Shown: positions 1-12,491 of the stretch, one piece after another | Layout: the number at the start of each line of letters is the position of its first letter | Numbering within the stretch: position 1 is the stretch's first letter | The notes under the pieces: generated by a model | Databases searched by the model: none | The model's input: the letters and a program-made list of their open reading frames with translations, nothing else | Told to the model about the DNA's origin: nothing | Translations under genes and position numbers: made by a program | From: Trichoplax sp. H2 | Taxonomy: Eukaryota > Placozoa > Uniplacotomia > Trichoplacea | DNA length: 64,000 bases | Assembly (NCBI GenBank): GCA_003344405.1 | Contig: NOWV01000161.1 | Coordinates: 62,001 to 126,000, forward strand | Direction: 5' to 3'

Positions 1-395
1 AGACTTTCACAATAAATCGCTGGTAACCTGTACTGGTCTCATTCGGTACAGTACAGTACTCATGTTCGTTCGCAGACAGACAGAAGAACAGACTTGCGCA
101 ATAAATCGCGCAAAAAAGCTATCACCCTTTTCGAGCATTTATTCAGTTAAAGCAACAAAAAAGCCCTCATAACGATGTGAAGAAGGTGACAGCTATTTTA
201 CACCGGATGGATTTCTGCATCTCTGAAATCCCTCTCCTGGAATATTAAGGCTAAGTTAGTCAGGAGTTGCACTGGAGCTACTAAAGCTGCTGCATCCCCC
301 TCTGTCTTGCTAAAATGTGCAAATTAAACGGTAATTAGAGAGATCGGGATTCTATTGAAAGCTTTCCTGTCGTCCTAGCTACCAATATTGATTGC
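1..395. other. 5' flank of RNPC3, no gene seen
   Basis: Sequence upstream of the first RNPC3 exon. It holds a GTACAGTACAGTAC palindromic run at 46-60, a motif that recurs in the intergenic DNA of this window. No reading frame with coding character was found. Part of it is presumably promoter and 5' UTR, but no TATA box or other element can be assigned with confidence. Confidence 0.4.
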
Positions 396-3300
396 ATGCT
401 ACACATCATGACCAACTGCGAACTGTTGATACGCTATTTACCATCAATTGCATCTGCAAGTGATATTAAAGAATTGTTATCCAATTTTGGTGCTACACAT
501 GTCCATTACTTTGGCCAACATGGTAAAATGGTGAGCTAAGCGTGCAATATTTCTAAATGTTAAACTGCACGAGCTGATATCAACTTACCAATAATGCATT
601 TCTACTTTAAACGAGCCGTAAAACCAGTATTGAACTCTTAGCGATCATGATAGGGATCAATTTCAAGTAGAAGCTTATTCTCTTCATTGATTTGACAATC
701 GCAATCCTAATCATTACTGTAGAATTATTTCATACAAATGATTATAATTATTATTCGCCTTTGATCCCCATTAGAACGATTTGGAAATCCTGTTTATTCT
801 TCCATTTTATAATAAATGTTTGTCTTTGATATAGAAAAATTGTGCTATTGCCAAATTCGATAACGAAAATACTGCTAAGCAGGTAAAAAAATTCGGGTCG
901 ATCTATCTTTCGATGTTAAATTATGTATCATAATAATTGTTATTAAATAATTGTTCGATATACACGTACAGTAAATACTAAAATGCTCACCTTTGAAGTA
1001 AATGAATCAAAGAAACTTAAATTGCTAATAGAAAATATAGCCAATGAATTTATTTTATGTGCTTATTTTCGCATACTACGGCATTATCTGTACTGTAAAC
1101 TAGGCCCTGCAACGACTTCATCAGTTGCAGATTTTCGACCAAAGATTAGTAGCCGTTTATACTACAGAAAAGGCTAGGAGCAATATAAAATCAAGCAAAG
1201 AATCTGTTAGGTAAGTTTAAATTAATTTTCACAAAACGCTGTACCTTAAGTGGTGTAATGACGAATCATCTTTGTATAATTGCTTGTAGTGATCTCGATA
1301 GCGATGATGACAAACACAGTAATACCAAATCTTCCCGAAATTCAAAGACTCAAGATCTATCCAAATCATTGCCTCCTGTAGCTGCTAATCTAGGGTAAAG
1401 TATACATAATTTCTTCAACATGGGATACAAAATGATGTTGTTATAATAGCCTACTCGTACCGTACTTTGGCCATAGATTTAAATATGTAAGATTTAATGT
1501 AGTATTATAATGTGATACCGACTCGTATTGTTGGCTACCGTTTCCTATCAAATGTTCACTAGCGTTATTCGTACTCTTTTTTGGCTAGCCTACAGTATTA
1601 TAATATAAGCTATCTTAACTATAATATTGTGCTTTACAGATTGAACTATCCTTCTCCACCAGACCTACATTACTTATACCCCGAAGCAAACATTATGATA
1701 TTGACTAACATTGTTAATGCTATGCTAGCAGTACCTAAATTCTATACTCAAGTAAGAAACGCCAGTTTGTATAAGCTATAACAATAATAACAATCAGTAA
1801 CGATATTAGATTTGCTGTATTAAATAATCATACATTGCAAAATCAATAGGTTTTACATTTGATGAATAGAATGAATTTGCCTCCACCATTTGCATTTCCA
1901 ACGCCAACCCCTCCTATGGTATGTTAAGGATCTTTTCCAAAAATTTTTGGTTCTTAAAACATAGATTCATCAATATACCATAATGTAGACCGAACGAGAT
2001 TTATCTTAGCTGATAACTCTTAAAAGTTATACTGCTCGTAATTTTAACTCAATAACCTCTAAGCGACATTCTAACACATAATTTTGCTATGCAGAAATCA
2101 AAACTAAACCAAGCGGTGGCTAATCAGAAAGAAAAAAATTCGTTACCAATATCTAGCGAAGAATCGGAAATTGAAAGCGAAGATAACGAAAGGTATTAAA
2201 ATCATTTTGTATAGCAAAGGGCATAATTGGAAAAGGAAATATTCTTATTCAAGCAAAGTAATGATAAATCGGCCTGTTATTGTCATGATACTACTATAGT
2301 TTAGCAACAAACGTAACCTCCAGAAAAAGATCACGTACCGGTAGTAAACCTGCAAACTTCAGCAAACAGTTGAAACTACCTAAAATCAATCAAGCAACTG
2401 TGCTCCCAGCATCTAATAATAAATCTTATGATGAACAATATAAAGGTAAGTACCAGAATTAGATAATGAATTAAAATGGCTTCCAAATAATCAAATGCAA
2501 AGTTCTAATCGTTATCTGTTGTATTATAATGGTAGTATTGTCAACGGTTGACGAAGTTTTTGAAAATTTTGATAAAGAAAAACGTAGTATTACAGAATTT
2601 AGCTTGCAAGATGCTATACAAAATGCCTACAATAGAAATTTAGGAGAAAAACTTGAGTTGGCGGTAAAGAATACTTTGGTTATCATCTATATTTATTGCC
2701 ATATTCATTAAATCGCGTAATCGTAGTTTCCTGACACTTAGTTAATATTTCTCGTATTGGCCTCATAGGGAACTTTAGCATCAGAAAGTGGTGCAGGCTT
2801 TGGAACATTTGCTCCGATCGTACCCATCACTGAATATACTTCCAATGTCGAAGACGATATGAATGATTCTATACGACTTGAAGACCTAAGAGCTAACCGA
2901 ATGTCTAAAATAGGTAACAAATATTTCACTATCCCAAAACATCGGTCTCCTTTGGCTATTCTAATTGTACTGTTAATATTGCACCTTTCAGAACTTCAAA
3001 AGTTATCAGTATATCAAAATTACGAACGTAAAGAACCCACAGGTCGATTATATGTTAAGAATTTGTCTGATAAGGTCAAAGAATCGGTAAGCTCTCTTAT
3101 CAATCGAATGCGTGCTATGAAATGACTATAAACTAACCTGTTTTTTCTCAAAACTTCACGTGTATAGGATTTGATATATATTTATAGCCGATTCATCAAT
3201 AAAGATGACAACAGCCACCTAGACCGGTAATCAAACGTTAATGTCAGAAATTATTCACTGTTATACTGTACAATTCGCTGGAACCGGGATCAATTCAGTT

Positions 3301-3584
3301 AAAACTAAAGTATGAAATCGTATTTATAGATTTGATGTTAGATTATTGACACGGGGTCGGATGAAGGGCCAAGCGTTTGTAAACCTGCCAGACGAAGTTG
3401 TTGCCACAGAAGCTGTCAATGAGACCCATGGTTATGTATTACATGGCAAACCGATGATAGTAGTAAGTTCTGCTACATTGCTTACTATAACTCTACATCA
3501 CTTGTTTCGTGTAACTACACTAACTCTTTATGGCTACATATTTTATTGTAGGATTTTGCTCAATCAGCCAAAAAGAAAGATTAA
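396..3584 (+). CDS. RNPC3: RNPC3 homologue, U11/U12 snRNP 65K protein (14 exons, 462 aa)
   Basis: Subunit of the U11/U12 di-snRNP, which recognises minor (U12-type) introns; in characterised homologues its C-terminal RRM binds U12 snRNA and its N-terminal half contacts the U11 59K protein. Exons: 396-530, 835-882, 1104-1210, 1290-1394, 1640-1751, 1850-1918, 2095-2192, 2324-2445, 2536-2663, 2769-2913, 2992-3086, 3168-3226, 3330-3462, 3552-3584; phases agree throughout and sum to 1389 nt. RRM1 shows LLIRYLP (RNP2) and the CAIAKF strand (RNP1), then ALQRLHQLQ. A middle block with NYPSPPDLHYLYP and NIVNAMLAVPKFY is the conserved region found in family members. RRM2 has RLYVKNLSD and GRMKGQAFVNLP, then HGYVLHGKPMIV and a short basic end, QSAKKKD. 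The usual length is about 500 residues. The start could be Met 396 or Met 408; both precede RRM1 by a few residues. The gene is convergent with TAPT1. Confidence 0.93.
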
Positions 3585-4865
3585 TCCGTCTTTATCATGG
3601 ACTCAATGTAAAAAATCGATAATTACTGTAAAGTAAAAATCTCACGTAGTATATCATGCATTTGTGTATAAATATAGCTTACTGTGTAAAGTACCGACGA
3701 CCTTTACATGATTCATTAATTTCTTATGTAGTGTAAATAAGAGTCTATCGAAACGGAATCTAAGATCTCCTTCTGTATGTATACAGGACAACATGCATGA
3801 CTCTACGAGTATACCTAATCACAGTCAATTTCATAGTAAAACTTCCATTTCAAAATGATGTTTGATGCTCTTAAGTCTTAATAACGATAATAATTCTATG
3901 ATCATTAAAGCATAAGAAATTTTAAAGTTATACTGACAGAATTCGATAGTCTTAGATATATTGATAGGTAGAGTTTTTTGGATTAGCTTTAGCAGAAGGT
4001 ATCATAAGTTGTGATCCATAAGGTTTAATCTTAAATTCATTGAAAGATCCTTTTGACAGTAGATACCGTTTGACAAATATGATTAACGGGAATATCTGTA
4101 CATTTGGTAATGTAGTCACCTGTTACATAATGCTACATTATAGAAATTTTTAACTTACAGTTAATAATTCGATTATAATAATTATTAATACTATATTCTG
4201 TAGTTTACAGGAAATAAGTTTTAAAATTGTCTATTTTCAATTCAGAATTTCTATTTAGATGGCGATATATCTCCCATCGTACTGATAATAATTATATATG
4301 TCAATATGTCACGGTCCATGTAAGGGCCCTATAGAATGCCCGACACTCCGGGCAATCTACGAGAAAATCTCCTTTTTTACAATCATATATATCAGGAAAT
4401 GACATGCAATCAAATTGATAACTACATTACTTAAACTTAATACGAATATGGATACCAAAGATTTTACTGCAGAAACTGGCGTTAAAGCATAGGCTGAAAT
4501 GGTATCAAAATATCATGCACTATGTCTGTATAGTAATGTATACTTTGCAAATTGTCGCCCTATAGTAGTTTGTGTAGTATTAGCAATCATATAGTATCTA
4601 AGGTAAATAACAATATTTCAACAAACGAGCAATTAATAGAGATAGGGAAATGCCAGGCTACAGATAGTATGTATACCCACAAATATGAGAAAGCATATAA
4701 CAATTTCTCCCTCAATGCCAATGTTTACATCATTATGTCCACTGATTGAATAATAGGCAATCATATAAAGCAATCATTATTCCAGGCCACTAGAATAATA
4801 GGTACACCAGGTACTAAAAATTCAATCAATAAAACTGATTGCATGCTACAAAGTAGACGGTACAT
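3585..4865. other. intergenic, convergent 3' ends of RNPC3 and TAPT1
   Basis: AT-rich DNA between two genes that point at each other. It must hold both 3' UTRs and polyadenylation sites. No open frame with coding character, repeat array or RNA gene was recognised. Confidence 0.5.
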
Positions 4866-7800
4866 TCATACAATCCTATTACTGCATAACGTATATCTGT
4901 CGATCGTGTCAAGCGTTATTACTGGTTTAACGCGTTGTCGCAGCTCGGTATCCGAAGAAGTATTTACATCCTTCTTTGATGATCTATCGTATGGCGCAGA
5001 TACAGAATCGTGACGTTCCGCTTTTGTATTCTTGCTATCAGCCTTGCATCTACGTTCCTTTGCTTTTCTTAGGTAATGAGCAGCGTTGGCTAATATAAAC
5101 CTGCTATTGACTATTTTCGTTAAAATTAGCCTGGATAAGATTGAAATAAATTAAAAATTCTGTATTTGACGTTATCCCTAAATAGTATGATCTAGCAGTT
5201 GTTTCTATTTGCTTAAAAGTTTGTAATACTTACATTAAGTAAACAATGGTAGCTATAAATACTTGATATTTCCCAGTAATTGTGATCGACTGCGCCATAA
5301 CACGATAGATCTTTACAAATAGATAAAAGCTTAGCGTCAAACTTGTTTTTCGTTAATTTATGCGTATAAATAAGACCTACCAAACACCCTATAGGCAAAG
5401 GCGTCAAGCCCATCCTTCTACAGATTAAATCTGAATGATGAGAATGAGACTATAGCCGCATAATAAAGAAATGTTGGTATTTAGATAAAGATATGACAAG
5501 GAAATCGCAGTAATATCATAAGTTCAAGGACAAAAAAAAACGTTAAAATTCTCTTATAGCTATTGGACGTACATCTAAACGTCGGCTAACCGCCACATCT
5601 CTAGCAAGTGCTTCTCGATAGTCCAAGTACACCTATGAAAATAATTGAGTAATGATTCAAGCGATAAAAATGGCAAATATAGCGTAGCTATGGATTATAC
5701 TTGAGCTAACCTCCGCCGAAATGTTATTAAATTTCGTAATAAATGCATGTTTAACCCAGTCAACTAAAACCTCGGATACCATAACCATCAGGAAGTCAGG
5801 CACTAATTCCCAAAAATAATCTATAAGAAATGTTAAGAAAATTTGATCACATCAAATACCAGTACATAAATTTTTTTGAGCCCGCAGCTACCTAATTTCA
5901 AATGATGTTTATGACGATGTAATAACTCACCGGTACTATACGCATATTGAGTTAAGTTTCGTAAGCAAACAATGCTAATTAAAATAAAATTTTGAAATCT
6001 TTCCCTAGCATCTGAATAAGGAGACGTGCCGTTAAATGCGCCAATTTATGCAAAACGTAAGTTTTATGGACACAAATAACAGTGCAAAAACTCTCCATAT
6101 CTTCAAATCTTACCGGCACATGACATTTGATATAAGTTAAAGCGATCGAATCTTTTGAAAACGCTACCTTTTAATTCAACAAACTATAAAATGGAATGAG
6201 AATTTAGATTAGTCTTCCAATATAAATGGTACTAAAAGGTTAGTCTATGTACCCGAACTCGCACGATTATCAAAATACTGACCTGATTTGATACTATAAT
6301 AGTAAGTAAGGCTTTACTATGTGAATTGACAGCTACATTCAGCGTAACCGATTGAACCAACACCAGTATAGTATGGAGAACTGGCACAAAGAGCTTACGT
6401 TAAAGAAATAACTCTAAGCAGATACAGTTGATTAAATCAAAGGCATAGAAACGATTTCGCTTCAAGAATATAAATTAAAATAATTGTGAAATAGACCACT
6501 ACCCATAATAGATCAAACAACTTTTAACTTAATTTTTATAGAAGTGCATTAGGATACAAACATATAAGACACATAAAATGAAATATTGGATGACTTGAAA
6601 TTTGTTTCCTTTTCCTTTTTTAAATTGTGTAGTAGTCCAAAACAGAGTATCTAATATGTCTTGGCCAAATGAGGCGAACAACTTGTCTAAGATCTAATCA
6701 ATAAATTGAAATGATAGATTGTAAACATATTACATAACACATCACTATTTCGTATGAAATATCATAATCGTATTGCTGCCACTTCTTATAGTAATTACTA
6801 TCTGATAATAGAGAACAATAAAATGATACTCACATCTAAAATATTAAAAATGACATACAGTTTGATAACTGATTGGCCACGTATAACATGATAAATTACA
6901 GATATATCCAAATTTCGTATAAATATGCAACAAATTAGAAAGACCAAACCTACAATAACGAGGAAATCAAAAAAAATGATGAGTTATAATTGAATCAGTA
7001 AACGAGCTGTAGCTAACATCTACAATTGACCAGCATATACAGTATTCGATAATCTAAATTAGTTCTTCTAGTTGCTGGTATTTTTGGAAAGGCTACTACA
7101 CATCCAATTATTAATTTTGTGTAGAGATGTCATAATCAATTCAAGAAATGATGATGATTATCTTTAACAATTGTACACTTACCACGTAGTACATCGCATA
7201 TTTGATAGGAATAGAGGGTTAAATTCCTAATTATAAAGAATACTATATTAGTTTGTCATTAGATAGGTACGTGACATTAAAAATAACGGCTGTATTAATT
7301 AAAAGTTAAGCCTAGATTTTGTAAATGGCCAAATGAAAAACAGTCAGGTATTGTAATTTAATAACGTAGCATTCTTATTATGACATATTTTGATATCGGC
7401 ATACAGCATTGTAAACCCTACAATCATCGACTAATGGGTATACGAAGTGAACTAAATCGCCTACTAGCCATTATAAAAACAATTCCAGTTCCATCAATTG
7501 TTACAAAATCGCAAAGATTTTTATTACCTGAAAAAGTACAATGCAGCCATGATAATCCGGATAGGCAATAACGTGAAAATGAACAAAAAGGAATCCAAAC
7601 AGAGTAGGAAGCCAATCGCTAACGTCTGTAATAACAGAAGAGGATAGTAAAAAGTACATAAACGATAACGCTAATTTCTGCGATACTTTTTCAATACAAT
7701 GTAGTACGAGTTATACGGTATTTCGGATTGTAACAGGCAGTAATATAACATCTCGAATTTGTATTAAGACTTGATAGAATGTTAGGGTACAAAGTGTAAG

Positions 7801-9820
7801 ACTGATTGATTTACATCATTGTACACTGTTGTTATGCACCATACGACTTCGAGTTTATTAATTTTAGCCCTAGAATGATAATGTCTAATCCCAAATAATG
7901 ACGATAAGTCAATACTATTTAATTGAATTAACTTGATACACTACTACAATATATTGTTGATAACGAGCAATGTAGTACGTCATTTTACGGGTCTGCAGCT
8001 TTACAATATATCTAGTGTATCACCGCAAAAGGTAAAAAATTGATATTGGTATTGACGGCGTTAAGAGTTCTTATCACCTATCAATTCGTCAGGTAATCAA
8101 CTATACCTACACTAGAACATACGGTAGTAACTTCTACAGTATACAGAGTCCATTACATCTACAAAGTCATATGCGAATAAACACTTAGGAAGCGCACGAT
8201 TTTATCAATTCACTTTACAGCAAATTAATTATCGATATTTTTTAATATACACGGTTAGATTAATCACCTTTTCTAGTTCACGAGGCGTTTTCATAAATGT
8301 CTGAATCTTGAGAAGCCCAGATGAATAGCTGTCACTATGATAATCAGGTGCGAAACCGCGCATAAATTCATGAGCCATGAACTGTGACCACGGTAGTCCT
8401 AAAATGAATATAAATAAGATTGATGAAGGATCACAATGCAATCATTATCCATTGATGAATATCATTCAAAGTGTTTTAAATCGATACTCTTGCCCTCTTC
8501 CAGATATTATAAATCTAGTGCAGTAGCTCTTTTCACAAAGTCTCTACTCCTATCTCTAAGTTACGAGTCGATCATACAGGAAATCTCGTACGTAGTCCAG
8601 TAGATTACTTCAAAAGCATATAGATAGTCCTACCCTACACACCATACCGATAATGGGTGATGCAGTAGGCCGTATTGTAACGATGACTCTACTGATGGCC
8701 TCTATTATACAGAAATAAGTGCTGCAAAAGACCATTATGTAAGGTATGATTTTACTTTTGTCCGACATCATATCGCCTTTACTATATTATATCGAAATTA
8801 GGTAGTACACGTAGTGAGTTACTTTCTAAATCTGAAGGTGCTAATACTCTTATTGTAGAAAATTATTACGTCATGGTAGAAGTACTGTATGAAGATACTC
8901 TTGTCCAACAGTATTTCAAACAAAAGTAAGTGGTTCAATGGTGGTAGATCATTTAATATACAGTAGGCTAATTTTATTCCTGTTCAATATTCTACAGGAA
9001 ATACGTAGTATAGCAAGTCAATGTATTCAATGCGTTTATAAGACGAGCTACTGTAGGTTAATATCATTACAGAAAATGCATTTTACTATATGCATAATTG
9101 TAGTTTTGAACCTCAAGACTTTTGTCATTATCTCATTACTTTGCCATCCTACCGAAGATCTACATGCACTACAGGCAGCAGCATGGTGATAATAGCCTTG
9201 CCTACATCAATCATAAATACATAACGCAATAGAAGATGATTGCATGAAGATCGAAGGGAATGATGTTGCAAGGCATGGGTATGTTTACGAGGCTATCAAT
9301 AAAGGAGAAGTTTGATGGATTGTGCACACGATGACAAAAATAAATCCCAACGCAGCAATCCATTAAAGCGATTATAGCATGTGAATTCCTTCTTGTATCG
9401 TCTACACACAACTTGTATTCAATCTTCTTAGTCATAGAAAGATAGGGCATTACAAAACTGTGATTCCACTTTACTCTATCTTCTAGTTTAAAACGATTCA
9501 AGAAAAAAAATCTAATGAAGGGAAAGAATGCTTGCTACCTACTTAGCAACGTATTCATTGCTAGAGCGTATCACGGCATATAAATGAGCAAAAGCGATTG
9601 CATGATTACTTTCCTACTAGGCTCTACAACTGAATGAGCACTTATGCATGGTTTAGTATGAACAGAGAAGTGCAGGCTAGTCGATTAAAATTCCTTCCTC
9701 TCTCTCTCTCTCAACACGACAGTATCTCACAATCATTAATGACAGACCTCTTATTTCATTCAAAAGGCGTTCATTTTGATCAGCTTCCATTTCTTTGGCA
9801 TCGTCTTCTTCTTCTGCCAT
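4866..9820 (-). CDS. TAPT1: TAPT1 homologue, multi-pass membrane protein (14 exons, 468 aa)
   Basis: Homologue of transmembrane anterior-posterior transformation protein 1, an ER and ciliary-base membrane protein needed for cilium formation and secretory traffic in vertebrates. Exons (minus strand): 9820-9748, 8398-8268, 7625-7528, 7226-7183, 6949-6834, 6693-6562, 6393-6283, 6183-6114, 6011-5931, 5820-5711, 5632-5573, 5449-5381, 5310-5234, 5100-4866; phases match and sum to 1407 nt. Diagnostic stretches are KTPRELEK, CLDSFLFIFTLLPIR, HVIRGQSVIKLYVI, LFASFGQDILDTLFWT, TLNVAVNSHSKALLT, ELKGSVFKRF, VDWVKHAFITKFN, RRMGLTPLPIG and, at the end, DRYTLCSNRIV. Several hydrophobic segments span the middle; the C-terminus is charged and cytosolic-looking. 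Exon 1 (MAEEEDDAKEMEADQNERLL) is acidic and joins in phase across a 1.35-kb intron, but it is not conserved enough to be certain. All other exons are firm. Confidence 0.92.
8399..9747 (-). other. TAPT1 intron 1
   Basis: Long first intron of the TAPT1 model, between the acidic first exon and the exon encoding KTPRELEK. No further conserved exon was recognised on the minus strand, and the plus-strand open frames here show no family signature. If the first exon is wrong, the true start would lie inside or upstream of this stretch. Confidence 0.45.
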
Positions 9821-10250
9821 GGCTCTTTCAACTTGAGCAACGATGAAGTAGCCAAGTCAGGAGGAGTTTCGTGATCTACGAACGAAAGTGATAGCCCGTT
9901 GTCCTGGTTGCGTAGAGATACGTACCGTACCGTATCGTACCGTTCCGTACCGTACCATTCCGTACTGCGATGGGACCGGTACGGTAGTCCTAATCGAAGA
10001 GAACCTCCCAAGTCCAGTTCCAGTACAGTACTAGAACTGCTATGTAGGCTAAAAATGACCAATACATCATTTCCATACGCTACCCTATATTGTACACGAC
10101 TGTATACTACAGTAGAATGGCGTTCTTTGTTCGAAACGATACTCGGTAGTAACAGCTCAGTAATAAAAGTCCTCCCCCCTCTTACCCCCACTCCAGTAAA
10201 AATAGAATTGATCCTTCTTCTCCATTTTTTGGACTGGGATTATTACTTGA
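9821..10250 (-). promoter_or_regulatory. TAPT1 5' region, locally GC-rich, with CGTACC repeats
   Basis: Immediately upstream of the proposed TAPT1 start the base composition rises above the surrounding AT-rich DNA. The stretch 9909-9985 holds tandem, imperfect copies of CGTACC/CGTTCC on the plus strand followed by the inverted GGTACGG, so a hairpin can form. A polypyrimidine run follows near 10170. This is where the promoter and 5' UTR should be; the assignment is by position only. Confidence 0.35.
9909..9985. repeat. short CGTACC tandem/inverted repeat
   Basis: Five to seven imperfect hexanucleotide to decanucleotide units of the CGTACCGT type run along 9909-9965. The reverse-complement core ACCGGTACGGTAG follows at 9974-9986. 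It is a low-complexity, hairpin-capable tract; the longer open frames on both strands here are by-products of it. Confidence 0.7.
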
Positions 10251-10854
10251 GAGATCGCTGGCCTATGGCACTGGTAATAACGTATAGTAAAACTATTCAG
10301 TATACAGTACTACCAAGTCAGTATTTCCTAAATATTAATAAATTCTTTCTTGACAACATGAGATCCCGTTCCATGCATGCAGTGCTACAATATACGCGTA
10401 CATGTTTTATCCCAATCAAGCTGGCTATCCATAGGACGAAATGATCCATTTGAGTCATTCAAAAGTTGAAATTCTGCTGATGATTCAACTTCAATATCGC
10501 TTTATTGTAACTTTCGAATAGCTTGTGCAATGGTAAATATCCAGTATTCTTCGTTGAGATCATGTACTGTAGGTCTAAACTTCCTAGATTTGTCTCGGTA
10601 TACTGTACTGTACGCATATTATAATGTAGCATAGACAACTGTGGATGCACCATCACGAAATGGTACAATACTGTCAATCTCGTAGTCCATCACTGTAGTG
10701 AAGGATTCGTGGTAGATTTTTAGACTGGAACTATTCGTGGTCTCTGTTTTAGGTGAGCGTAGTGCAGCCTTGATAATTGATTGCATTTGCCGATGAAGGT
10801 GTTGTAATTGTGTTTGAGCATAGCCTTTCGTACATCTCATTTTTGGTTGTATAG
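10251..10854. other. intergenic, no gene seen
   Basis: AT-rich sequence with scattered TACTGTAC motifs, for example the run at 10601-10613. Several open frames on both strands lack splice-consistent extensions or family similarity that I recognise. Confidence 0.4.
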
Positions 10855-11102
10855 ATGAACGTGACCGTATGCGAAATGACAATACGGACAGACAGTTTGC
10901 AAACTGCCCGTGTATTTTGCAAAATGACAATACGACAAGACATTTTGTAAAATGCCCGGTCACTTTGCAAAATGTTAAGCAGTATAGTCATTTTACAAAA
11001 TGCTTTAGCTTCAGTAGCGGTCATTTTGCTACAACAATTTTAAATCTTTTAATCCTAAGGGCAGTTTGTAAAATGACCGATTTCGCATACGGTCACGTTC
11101 AT
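10855..11102. mobile_element. 248-bp foldback (MITE-like) element
   Basis: The ends are perfect 23-base inverted repeats: 10855-10877 (ATGAACGTGACCGTATGCG, then AAAT) and 11080-11102, its exact reverse complement. The interior contains at least seven variants of the palindromic word ATTTTGYAAAATG, at roughly 15-35 base intervals. It encodes no protein. The only possible target duplication is the self-complementary AT at each edge, so the superfamily cannot be named. Structure and size resemble non-autonomous DNA transposons. The open frames that cross it on both strands are artefacts of the repeated word. Confidence 0.7.
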
Positions 11103-11395
11103 ATTGTCATAAAAATGAATAAAATGATGGTAAACATCAACTTCTTGCCAAGGAGCTCATTTAAAATACCAAGTAGCTTTAGCATTAACAATAGTCATCC
11201 ACTATAGCACGAACAGACGGATCAATATGGATGGACTTACTGTTAGATCAAGTTGCCCTAGGAGTTCTTAAACACATGTATATTGTGGAACTCAAGCTAA
11301 GTACAGTGCGATCAGAGCATTGTATGCATAAATGGAATGGGCTGTTGCTATTGTATAACAGGCTACACAGTGCAATATTACTACAGTAAACAACA
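11103..11395. other. intergenic, nothing recognised
   Basis: AT-rich spacer between the foldback element and the tandem duplication. No coding or RNA signal was recognised. Confidence 0.4.
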
Positions 11396-12425
11396 GCTAT
11401 TGGAGTTAGTTTAAATGGTTTGAGTAAGTAAGTTACATGCACTGTACTCAGACTAGTTCAGATCATTTTTTATAAACGCGTAGTATAATTTATTTTTACC
11501 AAAATGCTACCCTACAGAGTTGTATATTTGTTGTATTGTATTAATGTACAGTAATGCGATACTGTACAGTGTACACTTCAGTATATGTGCAATGCCAGTA
11601 TATCAATCTTATTATATAATTTAAAAAAATTATAATGATATGCCAGTCAATCATAATTTACTGTACAAGTATTATTTATATACATTTAAATCTCTGATAT
11701 ACTATATACATAACAATATTGTAGTAATTTCAGCTAACAAGAGTAGTAACATCTATCAGTGATATGAAGTAAGCACTTGGTGATATGGAATAATCTATTA
11801 TGCTTAATAAAGTAATTGTAGATACTATGGTAAAGCGTGCTAAAATCCATAACACACGAGTCGTATACAAATCCTTATAATAGAAAATACAGTTAAGTGA
11901 ATAACCCGACAAACTTTGCACAATGGAGCTATGTCATTGCTAATCCTTACGAGAACTGCATACACTGATATAATTCGAAATTCAATTTCGCCAATTTTAC
12001 ATATAGATAAACCTCATACAGTAACTATTGCAATTCATTTGAATGGTTTGAATAATTAATTTGCATGTATACAGACCAGTTCAGATTATTTTAAAGAAAT
12101 ACGTAGTATAATTTACTTATACAAAGCGCTACCCCACATAATTGTATGTTGTAGCGATTCAGCTTATTGTAGTAGCAATATCTATGAGTTATAATGACAT
12201 AAGCACTATGTTACATAGAATAATCTGTTATGCTTAATAAGATTGCAGTAGGCGACATGATGAATCGGGTTAAAATCCATAAGATAGACAACCCTTTACA
12301 ATAAAACATACAGTTTAGTGAATAAACAGATAGGCTTTCCATGGAAATTTATGTTATCGCTAGCGCTTATGGAGGTATCATACATAGATCTAGTTAGAAA
12401 TTTAAAATCCGCCAATTTTATACAA
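11396..12425. repeat. diverged tandem duplication, two copies
   Basis: Copy A runs from about 11396 to 12010 and copy B from about 12022 to 12425, in direct orientation. Shared stretches include CAGTTCAGAT, CGTAGTATAATTTA, TGCTTAATAA, AAAATCCATAA and the closing CGCCAATTTTA. Copy A holds about 190 extra bases (roughly 11525-11715) rich in TACTGTAC words and AT tracts, so it either gained an insertion or copy B lost one. On the minus strand both copies can be read as related peptides containing YSLNC and WILxRF, but stops break copy B; I do not call a gene. Confidence 0.7.
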
Positions 12426-12491
12426 AAATGTAAACTGACCGATATTTCAAACGGACTCCATCAATAAGTTATAGACAAAACCCAAAATTGA

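Noticed and set aside
2738-2929. Minus-strand open frame within RNPC3.
   Set aside because: It is antisense to the RNPC3 exon at 2769-2913, which fits the gene's phase and composition.
8229-8441. A 70-codon single open frame as a separate small gene.
   Set aside because: Its core is exon 2 of TAPT1 (8398-8268), with a proper acceptor and donor.
9760-10444. Overlapping open frames on both strands upstream of TAPT1, up to 181 codons.
   Set aside because: They depend on the CGTACC repeat and a locally higher GC content. Only the acidic exon at 9820-9748, in another frame, has a splice-consistent link to a known gene.
10869-11207. Plus- and minus-strand open frames across the foldback element.
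   Set aside because: They are made of the repeated palindromic word and have no family or splice support.
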